The notes: generated by a model not told the origin, from the letters alone. Positions 35,266-43,582 are shown, numbered from the stretch's first letter. The stretch is 64,000 nucleotides of DNA from Streptomyces sp. DH-12 (GCF_002899455.1 NZ_PPFB01000001.1:6456501-6520500); one strand, 5' to 3'. Translations and numbers: made by a program.

Positions 35266-35686
35266 CCAAGAGCGTCCAGCCGGGGCGTGTGCCGCCGATT
35301 CTCCGTGCCATGCGTGCTCGAACGGGGGAGAAGAGCGCGGTACGGACCTCGATGCGGTCGAATGTCCTTGCGGCGGATGCGGCAAGTGCCTGCTCGGAGT
35401 GCGGCGGCTGTCGTGCGTGAAGCCGGCGACGTCTTCGTCTCGGCGCCGGCGCGAGAACGTGCTCGCTGCCGCCGCCTCCGTCGGGACGTACATCGAGCGG
35501 ACAACTTGAGGACTACCAGTAGTTCAACCGCGACACGCACGACTCCGAGCCCTCGGCGAACGCGCCTTCGCCCCACTCAAGACATGGCGGCTCCTGCGAC
35601 GCGCCGGCGGTTCCGCTCGACGCATCGGCACGGCAGTCCAAGCCGTCCATACCCTGCTGACCTGGAATTCTCCAGGATGGAACGGC
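35266..35686. other. non-coding stretch inside the island
   Basis: About 420 bases between yjbQ and the immunity-like gene. Most has no convincing ORF. Its right part holds a transposase fragment (35531-35690). Base use is more irregular than in the flanking chromosome. Confidence 0.45.
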
Positions 35687-35690
35687 TCAC
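35531..35690 (+). pseudogene. C-terminal fragment of a DDE transposase (IS5-like group)
   Basis: Reading in frame from 35531 gives RHARLRALGERAFAPLKTWRLL, continuing RRAGGSARRIGTAVQAVHTLLT. This is the ending of DDE_Tnp_4/IS5-type transposases (GERA-x2-LK-x-WR-x-LR, then a helix ending AVHTLL). An in-frame stop and a frameshift separate it from anything upstream, and no start or terminal repeats remain, so it is only a relic. Confidence 0.5.
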
Positions 35691-36418
35691 TGAACGCTGG
35701 TGCGGGCCGCGGTCTCCAATTGGCCGGGGTTCACCGGTTCCTGCGTTGCGTCGTGCGTCAGCTTGAGTCCGGTGCCGGTGCTGTCCACCCGCCAGACGGC
35801 GCCGTGCCGGTTTTCCCACTCGACGAAGCTGCCAGGGGAGCCGTCGAGCAGCTCCAGTTCCCGCACCAGCGTGTCCAGGGGAGCGAAACCGCGGGCGTCG
35901 CCCTTGCTCATGCTCTGGGTGCGGGTGTTGTGGTAGCGCATCTTGACGAACGGCGCCTCGATACGGTCGAGCTTGTTCGGCTGAAGCATTTTACGGAACC
36001 TGCCCCAGGCCTCTTCCTCGTTCTCCCTGCCGGAGATCTCACTGGCGTAGGCGGGGAAGACGGCGTAGGTGACGGCGGACAGCTCGGGGTTCTCGGTGGC
36101 GTGGTAGCCGTGCACCTCAGTTGCCGCCACCCCCACGGTGTCGAACTGTGTCCCGTCGTGGTGGAAGCCGCGGACGGCCACCAGGGGCCGCCCCTGCCCC
36201 ACGAAGGTGCCGTCATGGGCGCGTGCGTGGGCGAGCAGCGCCGTGACGAGCGCTTCGTCGTAGGGGCCACGTACGTTGACCTGCAGATTGTGCCGACCGT
36301 CGGTGGAGAGTGCGGCGGTGAAGGTGAACACCGGGTTCGGCGACCACCGCCACGCGGATGCCAGGCCGGGAACGGGAACGGCGCCGGGCATGGTGGACAG
36401 GACGGACGCAAGGTTCAT
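35687..36418 (-). CDS. putative immunity protein for the RHS toxin (unknown family)
   Basis: A 243-aa soluble protein, MNLASVLSTMPGAVPVPG..., without signal or membrane helix. I do not recognise a domain. It begins 30 bases after the RHS toxin stop, on the same strand, with AGGAG about 10 bases before the ATG. In polymorphic toxin systems the gene immediately after the toxin is nearly always its antidote, so immunity is the best inference. It has beta-rich N-terminal sequence (FTFTAALSTDGRHNLQVNV) and a conserved-looking MRYHNTRTQSMSKGD segment. The C-terminus ends next to the transposase fragment. Confidence 0.6.
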   Translation of the reverse strand: MNLASVLSTMPGAVPVPGLASAWRWSPNPVFTFTAALSTDGRHNLQVNVRGPYDEALVTALLAHARAHDGTFVGQGRPLVAVRGFHHDGTQFDTVGVAATEVHGYHATENPELSAVTYAVFPAYASEISGRENEEEAWGRFRKMLQPNKLDRIEAPFVKMRYHNTRTQSMSKGDARGFAPLDTLVRELELLDGSPGSFVEWENRHGAVWRVDSTGTGLKLTHDATQEPVNPGQLETAARTSVQ

Positions 36419-36448
36419 GAGGGTGGCTCCTGTGCTCGGGATGGGGCC

Positions 36449-39400
36449 CTAGCTGCATGAGTAGAGGGTGGGGTGGACATCCTGGCGGTAGGTGGCGTCC
36501 ATGAGCGCACCACCGCGGGAGTTCTCGCTCCTCGTCATGGGCCCCATGTTGTCGGGGTCGTTGTAGAAGTCGTTGCGGGTGGCCCGGTCGGAACGGTAGC
36601 CCGTCTGGTTCCAGTGATCGACCACCGGTGTCAGGTGCTCGTACGTGAGCTGGTGGGACGGGATGATCTCGCCCGCGGCGTTGCGCCAGGTCAGCTCGGA
36701 CCGGGGGATGCGTTCCATGATCTGGCGGCCCTGGGGGTCGAGCCGTCCGGTGGGCCGCATCGGCGTGCCGCCCTGGGCGATGCCCTCGTCGGTCCACGTG
36801 GCGGCCATGGCGTCATGGGTGGACTGGCGATAGCTGCCGGGGTACTCGGTGTCGCGGTTGTGGGTCTGTACGGGCGAGTTCGGGTCCCTCTCCCACCGGC
36901 CGTGCTGGCCGCGGACGCGGATGAGACCCAGCGGGTCGAGGAGCAGGAGCGGGTTGGTGACGTAGGCGTAGTCGTTCGGGTCCGGGGCCAGGCCCAGTGG
37001 ATCAGCGCTGAGGTAGCGCGCGGTCTCCGGGTCGTAGTAACGGAAGTAGTTGTAGTTCCAGCCGGTCTCGGCGTCCGCGTACTGCCCGGGGAAGCGCAGC
37101 GGGCACTCGGCTTCCGAGGCCGGGGGCGGTGCACCGGTCGGCTGCCCCCAGGCCGTGAATCTGCGGTGCCAGACTATTCGGCCGTCCGCCGAGACGAGTT
37201 CGGTCGGTGTTCCGACGAGGTCGGTGACGATGGCGTAGAAGCGGGCGTCGTTGTCGCTCGGGTCGCTTCCGCCTCGGCCCGCCGCCGGCCGTTCACGGCC
37301 ACCGCTCACTGTCTGGGCGACGGGCCGGTAGGAACCCGGCGCGTAGTCCCAGGTGGTGACGGTGCCGTCGGTCTCGGTCTGTTCGGCGAGGCGTGTTCCG
37401 TCCCAGCTGAACGTCGTCTCCTCCAGGACGTCCCCGCCGGTGCCGAGGCGCTGTTTGCCGACCCGTCGGCCGTCCGGATCGTAGGTGTAGCGCCACTCGG
37501 CTCCGTCCGGTGTGACGGCGCGGACCAGGCGGTCCTCCGGGCTCCACCCGTAATGGGAGGTGCGCCGTCCGCCGCTGAGGAGACGGACGGTCTTGCGGAT
37601 CAGGCGTCCTTGGCCGTCGTAGGTGTAGGCGGTGCGTCCGGCGCGACGCAGTCTCGTTCCGTCGAATTCTCGGGGCTGCGGTTCCGCGGTGCCGCCGTGC
37701 TGGGAAGTGGTGACGAGGTTGCCCGCGCGGTCGTACCCGTAACTCTCCTCACGGTCGGCGGCCCTGACGCCGGTCAGCCGGCCGACCGGATCCACGTCGA
37801 ACCGGCGGCTCTCGCCGAGCAGCTCGTCGATCTCCCTGAGCGCTCCGTCGAGGCCGTACCCGTAGGTGCGCTGCTGAAGCAGCTCACCGCCCACGTCGCC
37901 ACTGCTGCGGCTCGGCGTGGTCACCGACTGCCCGGTCAGCCGGCCGGAGCCGTCCCAGCTCTGGTGGAGTACCGCCTCCGTACCGAGCGTCCTGCGGATC
38001 TCACGATGGGCGGTGTCGTAGCCGAAACGCAGTTCGCTGCCGGCGCCGGTCAAGGTGTGTGGCTGGCCCGTCACCTCGTAGGTCCAGGTCGAGGTGATGC
38101 CCGAGGGAGTGCGTCGGCTGATACGGCGGCCGAGGGCGTCGTAGGTGTACGTGGTGGTCCGGCCGTTGACCGTCTCGGTCAAGGTGCGACCCATGGAGTC
38201 GTAGGTGCGTTCGACCGTGGTGTCGCGGTTGGCCGCGCGGAGCAGTGAGCCGACGCTGTCGTACTCGTAGGTGGTGACCTCGTCCGCCGTGCGGTACTGG
38301 CGTGGCCGGCCGAGCAGGTCCACGATCACGTCGGTGGTCTGTCCGGCGCCGTTGGTCCACGAGGTGCGCTGCCCGGCCGCGTCGTGTGTGTAGGTGAGCG
38401 TGCGGCCGTTGAAGTCCGTCTCCCGGATCAGGCGGTTGGCCTCGTCGTACGCGTATTCCCAGGTACGACCGTCCGCGTTGTGAACACCGGTCAGGTTCAG
38501 TTCGGTGTCGTAGGCGAACGTGTGACGGCGGCCGTCCGGTGTGATGCGGGAGGTGGGCTGGTGGAAGTGGGTGAACTCGTATGTGGTGACCGCACCGTTG
38601 CGGGCCGTGTGGGAGAGGAGGTTGCCTTCGCCGTCCCAGCTCCAGGCCTCCGTCGCGCCGTCCGGGAAGGAGCGCCACGAGGCCAGTCCTTCGACGGTCC
38701 AGCCGAATCGGTCGGTGGCGCCGGAGGGGTCGGTCACCGCGGTCACGCGTCCGAAGGAGTCGCGCCGCGCTCGGGTCGTCCGGCCCTCCGGGTCGGTGAG
38801 GGCCAGTGGCAGGCCGGCCGGGTCGGTCTGGATGTGCCGGGTGTGACCGAGCGCGTCGGTGACCGAGACGGGCCGCCCCATGGCGTCGTAGCCGTAGCGG
38901 GTGGTCGCGCCGGACGGGTCGGTGACGGTCAGGCGATTGCCTTGCTCGTCGTAGGTGTAGTTCCAGAACGAACCGTCGGGTTCCGTGAGCCGGAGGGTGT
39001 GGCCTGCCTCGTCGTACTCGGCCCGGAGCGAGCTGAGGTCGGGCCTGACCACCTCGGTCAGGTGACCGGCCGCGTTGAAGACCTGTCGGGTCGTGCGGCC
39101 CAGCGGGTCGGTCCAGGAGACCAGGCGTCCGTTCTCGTCCCACTCCCGGCGGGTCGTTGCTCCCAGAGGGTCGGTGACCTGGACGAGTTGCAGACGCTCG
39201 TCGAACCGGTAGGTGGTGACCCGGCCGAGGGAGTTCCGGTACGTGTTGACGCGTGCCGCGTCGTCGTAGGTGAGGGAGCAGTCCAGAAAGCCGTCCGCTC
39301 CTCTGCCGGCCGTGACCCTGTGCCGCTCGTCATAGGTGTAGCGGTACCAGCCGCCGTTGCGGTCGGTCCAGCTCGTGATGCGGGACTCGCCGTCGTAGGT

Positions 39401-41128
39401 GAGTTGGAAGTCCCGGCCCTGCCCGTCGGAGACGGCACAGAGGTTGCCCTCCGCGTCGTAACGGTAGCGTCGCACCACCGCCCACGGTGCGTGGGATTCC
39501 GCGCCGTAGCCGTCGTCCGGGGAGCTGTGAACGCTCAAGGAAGTGACCCGGCCGTGTTCCGTGGCGACGGCCACCCGGTAGCCGCCCGAGTGGCGCAGCT
39601 CGGCGAGGTCGCCCGCCTCGTCGTAGAGGAAGTCGATGCGGTGCCCATTGCGATCGGTGATCGCGGCGAGGGGCAGGACGTAGGCGGCAGTGTCACCGTC
39701 GCGCCGTGCGCCGGGGGCGAAGTGATGCGCTCGTCCGGTCTCGTCGTCGTGAACGGTGATCGTGCCTCCGCCGTCACCGTTCCACGTCAACGGCCGTCGA
39801 GGCCCTTCAAGAGGCAGGGTCGCGGTGTCGGGCGCGGGAATCGGATAGGCCAGGAGCATGCCGTCCTCACTGGCGAACACCACTCCCTGGTCGTCGATCT
39901 CCAGGCGTTGGTCCAGCGTCGATGTCCAACTGGTTCCGAAGCAGCGTCCCCAGCGGTAGGTGGAGACATGGGTACGCCGGACGATCAGCGGCAGGAGCCC
40001 GCCGAGTTCCAGGTCCACCTGCTCCATGAGCATCTCGCCGGACACCATGTCGATCGGGTCGCCGCCCCGGCACCGGCCCTTGTAGGGCTTGGCTTTCGCG
40101 AGAAGGTCCTTGGCGCCGGAGCGCAACGTCTTCAGGCCGCCCCGGACGGCGGTGGCCATCCCCTTCACGCCTTTGGCGATCGCACCGAGGGATGTGAGGC
40201 CCTTGACTCCGGGTATGCAGTCCAGGGCTGCCAGCCCCACGTCCCACAGCGACGCCTGTCCTTTGCGATACTTGTTGAGAGTGTCGGCGAGGACCACAAG
40301 AGCGGCCACAACGACGATCGCGGCGAGGACCGGCCCCCCGATGATCATCGCGACGATGCCGACGACCGCGACGACGACCTTGCAGACGGCGACGATCGAG
40401 TCCCAGTTGTCGGTGAACCAGTCCCCGATGTCCTCCCACCACGACCGGTTCTGGATGCCGGCGTCCGACGCCTCGTCGATCTTCGACTTGGCCTCGCGGG
40501 CCGCGTCCTCACGCATCTTGCGCGCGTCCTCGGCCATCTTCTTCGCCGCGTCCAGCGCGCTCTGCGCGTCATCCACGGCCGACTGGGCGTTGGTCTGCGC
40601 GGTCTTGGCCTGCTGGACGTCCCGGGTGGCCGCGCGGACCTTCGCCTCGTCCGGCTTGTCGGCGTCCGACTTGCTGCCGGTCGGGTCGTCCTTGTACTTG
40701 TCGGCCTCCTTCGACGCCCGCGTCACCCACGACTCCGCCGAGGCGAGCTTCGACTGCGCCGAGGACAGGTTCTCCCGTGCCTCCCGCGCCTGACGCAGCG
40801 CCTTGTCCGCCAGGGCCTGCGCCCGCTCCAGTTTCGGCCAGAAGTCGGCGAGCGCGTCACCGCACATGCCGTAGGACTTCTCGAGCTTCTTCAGGTTCTT
40901 CGGTACGCCCGAGAACTCCTCCTTGAAGACGGTGGCCGACTTGCCCGCCCACTCCGCGAGCGTGCTCTCTCCCGCCATGCCCTTCACCAGACGCAACGCC
41001 TCGGACACATCGTCGGCGAAGTCGTGCAGTGTCTTGGCGAGCGTGCGCACCCGCTGCGGATCGCCGGGGGTCGGATCCTTGTCCAGGTCCAGAACATGCC
41101 AGTCCCTCGGCCTGTGGCCCGCCATCAC
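36449..41128 (-). CDS. RHS/YD-repeat polymorphic toxin with HNH-like C-terminal domain
   Basis: A 1559-aa polymorphic toxin. Residues 1-130 are helical and WXG100-like (ESTLAEWAGKSATVFKEEF), about 95-205 is coiled coil, and about 225-270 are strongly hydrophobic. DUF6531 starts near 350 (GDPIDMVSGEMLMEQ). Some 25 YD repeats run to about 1290. The core motif YDPETARYLSADPLGL lies at about 1365, ending LLDPLGL near 1400. The variable tip (about 1400-1559) has YEHLTPVVDHWN and FYNDPDNMGP with SENSRGGA, resembling an HNH/His-Me nuclease (inference). No signal peptide; the N-terminus suggests type VII-like export. Start is GTG 41128 or ATG 41125. Confidence 0.9.
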   Translation of the reverse strand: MMAGHRPRDWHVLDLDKDPTPGDPQRVRTLAKTLHDFADDVSEALRLVKGMAGESTLAEWAGKSATVFKEEFSGVPKNLKKLEKSYGMCGDALADFWPKLERAQALADKALRQAREARENLSSAQSKLASAESWVTRASKEADKYKDDPTGSKSDADKPDEAKVRAATRDVQQAKTAQTNAQSAVDDAQSALDAAKKMAEDARKMREDAAREAKSKIDEASDAGIQNRSWWEDIGDWFTDNWDSIVAVCKVVVAVVGIVAMIIGGPVLAAIVVVAALVVLADTLNKYRKGQASLWDVGLAALDCIPGVKGLTSLGAIAKGVKGMATAVRGGLKTLRSGAKDLLAKAKPYKGRCRGGDPIDMVSGEMLMEQVDLELGGLLPLIVRRTHVSTYRWGRCFGTSWTSTLDQRLEIDDQGVVFASEDGMLLAYPIPAPDTATLPLEGPRRPLTWNGDGGGTITVHDDETGRAHHFAPGARRDGDTAAYVLPLAAITDRNGHRIDFLYDEAGDLAELRHSGGYRVAVATEHGRVTSLSVHSSPDDGYGAESHAPWAVVRRYRYDAEGNLCAVSDGQGRDFQLTYDGESRITSWTDRNGGWYRYTYDERHRVTAGRGADGFLDCSLTYDDAARVNTYRNSLGRVTTYRFDERLQLVQVTDPLGATTRREWDENGRLVSWTDPLGRTTRQVFNAAGHLTEVVRPDLSSLRAEYDEAGHTLRLTEPDGSFWNYTYDEQGNRLTVTDPSGATTRYGYDAMGRPVSVTDALGHTRHIQTDPAGLPLALTDPEGRTTRARRDSFGRVTAVTDPSGATDRFGWTVEGLASWRSFPDGATEAWSWDGEGNLLSHTARNGAVTTYEFTHFHQPTSRITPDGRRHTFAYDTELNLTGVHNADGRTWEYAYDEANRLIRETDFNGRTLTYTHDAAGQRTSWTNGAGQTTDVIVDLLGRPRQYRTADEVTTYEYDSVGSLLRAANRDTTVERTYDSMGRTLTETVNGRTTTYTYDALGRRISRRTPSGITSTWTYEVTGQPHTLTGAGSELRFGYDTAHREIRRTLGTEAVLHQSWDGSGRLTGQSVTTPSRSSGDVGGELLQQRTYGYGLDGALREIDELLGESRRFDVDPVGRLTGVRAADREESYGYDRAGNLVTTSQHGGTAEPQPREFDGTRLRRAGRTAYTYDGQGRLIRKTVRLLSGGRRTSHYGWSPEDRLVRAVTPDGAEWRYTYDPDGRRVGKQRLGTGGDVLEETTFSWDGTRLAEQTETDGTVTTWDYAPGSYRPVAQTVSGGRERPAAGRGGSDPSDNDARFYAIVTDLVGTPTELVSADGRIVWHRRFTAWGQPTGAPPPASEAECPLRFPGQYADAETGWNYNYFRYYDPETARYLSADPLGLAPDPNDYAYVTNPLLLLDPLGLIRVRGQHGRWERDPNSPVQTHNRDTEYPGSYRQSTHDAMAATWTDEGIAQGGTPMRPTGRLDPQGRQIMERIPRSELTWRNAAGEIIPSHQLTYEHLTPVVDHWNQTGYRSDRATRNDFYNDPDNMGPMTRSENSRGGALMDATYRQDVHPTLYSCS

Positions 41129-41244
41129 GCAACCCCCGTCGACACCTGTCGGTGCATCACCAACTCATGTGCGCACGCGAACTTACTATGCACAGAAATT
41201 CGAGAGAAGGGACTCGGGCCTTGACCCTTGGTCCTGAACACGGG

Positions 41245-42143
41245 CTATGCGGCTTCGGCCAGCGTAGTTGATGTTGGTTGGAGTGCTTGCTCATAGGCGA
41301 TCGGGCTGCGGTGGCCGAGGCGGGAGTGGCGTCGGACTGTGGTGTGGCGGTGCAGCCGGCGGAAGAGGTCAAGGTGAGCCTCGCGCTCGGTGTCCCAGGC
41401 CCGGCGGCCCTGGAGGGTCTCCCGTTTGCAGGTCGCGTTGAACGACTCGGCGAGTGCGTTGTCCGCGCTGGAGCCGATGGCGCTCATGGACTGGGTGACA
41501 CCCGCTTCGCGGCAGGCGTCGGCGGAGGCCCGACTGCAGTACTGGGCTCCGTGATCGCTGTGGAAAACGGCGCCGGCGAGGCTGCCGCGGGTCCGTTCGG
41601 CCGCATGCAGGGCGTCGATGACGAGGTCGGCCCGCATGTGATCGGCGATCGCCCATCCCGCCAGGCGTCGCGAGGCGAGGTCGATCACGGTCGCAAGGCA
41701 GCGGAACCTTCCGCCGGCCAGGGGAAGACAGGTGAGGTCACCGACGTACTTGGTGTTCGCCTGGTCCGCCGTGAAGTCGCGGCCGATCAGGTCCGGGACC
41801 TTCGCCGCGGCCGGGTCGGGGACAGTGGTGCGGTGTTTGCGGTGCAGGCGGAGCCCGGCCGGCCCGATCGTCTGCATGATCCGAGCGACGCGCTTGTGAT
41901 TCACCACCTCGCCGGTCTCCCGGAGCCCGGCGGTGATCCTGGGAACGCCGTAGGTGCCGTCCGAGGCCCGGTGAAGCGTGCGTATCCGGGCAGCGAGCTT
42001 CGCCTCGGCGGCCTGGCGGGCCGCCCTCACGGCCGCTGTCTTGCGCCAGTGAGAGAAGCTCGATCGGCGATGCCCAGGATGGTGCACAGCCGCTTCACGC
42101 CGTAGCGGCGCTGGTGGTCGGCGACGAACTGGAAGCGGTTCAC
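41245..42143 (-). pseudogene. IS3-family transposase OrfB (frameshifted)
   Basis: The DDE integrase part is intact: HRASDGTYGVPRI, KYVGDLTCLPLAGGRFRCLATVIDLASRRLAGW (in pieces), VFHSDHGAQYCS, SMSAIGSSADNALAESFNATCKRE and RRHSRLGHRSPIAYE. The N-terminal start GTG at 42143 (VNRFQFVADHQRRYGVKRLC) is separated from it by a one-base deletion near 42066, where GIARSSFSHW would be expected. The start overlaps the orfA stop (GTGA). Confidence 0.8.
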
Positions 42144-42440
42144 CAGCGCGTCTCCCCAGCGAAACACTTCGCGGCCTTCCGTGGGATCTCGCGTTCTTCC
42201 TCCAGCTCACGGACCTTCTTGCGCAGTGCGGCGTTCTCCGCTTCCAGAGGCGTGGGCGGCTCGGCGGGCGTCTCCGCACGGCGTCCCCGTGGCCGGCTCG
42301 CGCCGGCCGCCCGGACCCGGTTCCGCAGGGGTTTCCGGGTTGACTCCCAGGTCGGCGGCGACCTGCCGGATCGTCGCCTCGGGCCGCGACTGGTACAGCG
42401 CGACCGCGTCCGCCTTGAACTCCTGCGGGTAGTGCTTCAT
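42140..42440 (-). pseudogene. IS3-family OrfA (frameshifted)
   Basis: The start MKHYPQEFKADAVALYQ and HTH AT-I-RQVAADLGVNPET are typical of OrfA. An extra base near 42333 shifts the frame; read with the correction, the rest is LRNRVRAAGASRPRGRR... ending KKVRELEEEREIPRKAAK and a stop at 42140. With OrfB also broken, the element is not autonomous. Confidence 0.75.
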
Positions 42441-42505
42441 GACCACGAGATGTCCGTTCTCAGATCCTCAGGATCCAGTGCCTCGTGTGTCCAAGATCAG
42501 GGGTC

Positions 42506-42652
42506 AAGACCCGCGTGGGTGGCACGGTAGGTCGATCAATTGCTGGCGGCGACGCCGGAGACATCGGAATTGGATGTGCTGCGGGCGCTGCCTTCGGTGC
42601 TGTCAGCGGAGGTGCTGGCGGAACGGTCCTCAAGGCGGTTGGAAAGGGATAG
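42506..42652 (+). pseudogene. C-terminal fragment of a Gly-rich toxin-like protein
   Basis: An open frame runs from the right end of the IS to a TAG at 42652, giving GRSIAGGDAGDIGIGCAAGA and then FGAVSGGAGGTVLKAVGKG. Gly/Ala stretches with GxxxG spacing like this occur in linker or tip regions of RHS and related polymorphic toxins. The 5' part would have been removed by the IS or by recombination. Weak evidence, based on sequence style and location. Confidence 0.3.
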
Positions 42653-42672
42653 CGTGAGCCAGTTGCGCTGTT

Positions 42673-42704
42673 GGGACCCTTGCGCTGGGTGGCGCGAGGG
42701 TCCC
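42673..42704 (+). terminator. hairpin between the toxin fragment and the small membrane gene
   Basis: GGGACCCTTGCGC (42673-42685) pairs with GCGCGAGGGTCCC (42692-42704), 12 of 13 pairs, with a 6-base loop. It precedes the strong RBS of the next gene by about 10 bases, so it may terminate upstream transcription or act as a 5'-leader structure. Confidence 0.55.
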
Positions 42705-42725
42705 AGTCAATCCAAGGAGGAGTTT

Positions 42726-42941
42726 ATGACTTTGGCGGGCGTCGCCGTAATGGCTGGTGTGGCTTTCTTGGGAATGGTGGCCGTTTTTCTTCCTGAAATT
42801 CTCTTCAAGATCTCACTCAAACTCAGTGGTAATCGATCTCCGGAACCTGGTCGTCGCGGCATCCAGATAGTCCGGATATGTGGCGCAGTAGTGGCTGTGG
42901 TCACTCTCTTCCTGATCTTCGCGGACCGGGTGGCCCGCTGA
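42726..42941 (+). CDS. small two-helix membrane protein, possible orphan immunity protein
   Basis: A 71-aa protein with two transmembrane segments (about residues 3-26, MTLAGVAVMAGVAFLGMVAVFLP; and 49-67) separated by a charged loop. The RBS AAGGAGGAG is very strong. Codon use is less G/C-biased than the chromosome, as in the rest of the island. No family recognised. It follows the toxin-like fragment on the same strand, so it may have been the membrane-located antidote of a lost toxin (inference). Confidence 0.6.
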   Translation: MTLAGVAVMAGVAFLGMVAVFLPEILFKISLKLSGNRSPEPGRRGIQIVRICGAVVAVVTLFLIFADRVAR

Positions 42942-43274
42942 GAGACGGGAAGAGGGGAGTCCTTCTACGACCTCGCCGACGACATGGGCAAACGGATGGC
43001 CGGAGTCCGTTGGGCCGCCCCGGAGCGGCCAGGGGATGGACCAGTCCCTGACCCCCTGGTTGTCCGCCGCGAAGACCAGTTGGCCGCCGTGCGGTCTCCT
43101 GACGTGCCGGGGGCGCAGGAGCACCGGGTTGCTGAAGCGATGGGGAGTGGGGCGCAGCCGGGCGAGACGGTGGAAGGCGGCGAGCGCGGGCGGCAAGCGG
43201 GCGAGTTCGCCGTCCGCGAGCGCCTTGGGGTCCGGCTCGGTTTCCTCGGCCGGGCACCAGCCCGGAACGAGCAT
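42813..43274 (-). CDS. SUKH (SMI1/KNR4)-like protein, probably degraded
   Basis: A 153-aa reading frame from an ATG at 43274. The middle (LPPALAAFHRLARLR, then LVFAADNQGVRDWSIPWPL) resembles SMI1/KNR4-type SUKH immunity proteins, which have LP-x-aL-x-eFY near the start and vFa-eNQgV-x-W centrally. The C-terminal third loses the pattern and overlaps the opposite-strand membrane gene by about 130 bases, so the true ending has probably been lost through a frameshift. SUKH proteins are frequent antidotes stored in toxin islands. Confidence 0.4.
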   Translation of the reverse strand: MLVPGWCPAEETEPDPKALADGELARLPPALAAFHRLARLRPTPHRFSNPVLLRPRHVRRPHGGQLVFAADNQGVRDWSIPWPLRGGPTDSGHPFAHVVGEVVEGLPSSRLSAGHPVREDQEESDHSHYCATYPDYLDAATTRFRRSITTEFE

Positions 43275-43518
43275 CTCCAGAGCGAGGACGGGGTCTGTGC
43301 GACGTGGTCGATCCAGCCGGAGGGTGGGAGTGGCCCGGAGGGGGAGTGGTGGCGTGAGGTGAGGACCACGGGGTGTGCGTCACGGGCTCACCGTAGGGTG
43401 TGATCGGGACGGACCGAGTCCTTATCGGTAACGGATCATGACGTTGCGTGATCGTTCAGATGGCGGGGCCGTACTGCCCTCGGGGTCGCCTCGACGGAAG
43501 TTGGTGGACACCCACAGA

Positions 43519-43560
43519 GACAACCCCGACCGCAAGGTCCGCCTCAGCTTCCTCGGCTGA
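43519..43560 (+). repeat. right copy of the 42-bp direct repeat (candidate attR)
   Basis: Identical to the last 42 bases of yjbQ (35224-35265). Just upstream, bases 43504-43518 match yjbQ at 11 of 15 positions and still encode LVDTHR against LVDTNR, with synonymous changes. The core repeat is therefore flanked by a diverged extension, as when a mobile element carries its own version of the target gene's end. Confidence 0.8.
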
Positions 43561-43582
43561 GCCGCCTCCGGCCGGTGCGGTC

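Larger units (their letters stand above)
41221..42507 (-). mobile_element. IS3-family insertion sequence, inactivated
   Basis: The ends are imperfect inverted repeats: TTGACCCTTGGTCCTGAACA at 41221 and the complement of 42507 reading TTGACCCCTGATCTTGGACA, 18 of the first 21 bases matching. The 1287-bp length and orfA/orfB arrangement fit IS3. Both ORFs carry single-base frameshifts. No 3- or 4-bp target duplication is apparent at the borders. Confidence 0.8.

Noticed and set aside
38384..41224. 946-codon plus-strand open frame antisense to the RHS gene
   Set aside because: Composition artefact of a GC-rich gene read backwards; no RBS, no recognised domain, and full overlap with the toxin gene.
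41216..42512. Target site duplication for the IS3 element
   Set aside because: Sequences at the two borders (GGCC left, GACC right) do not match as direct repeats.
35266..43518. Hidden integrase gene in the island
   Set aside because: No frame with tyrosine or serine recombinase motifs; the only recombinase-like genes are the broken IS transposases.
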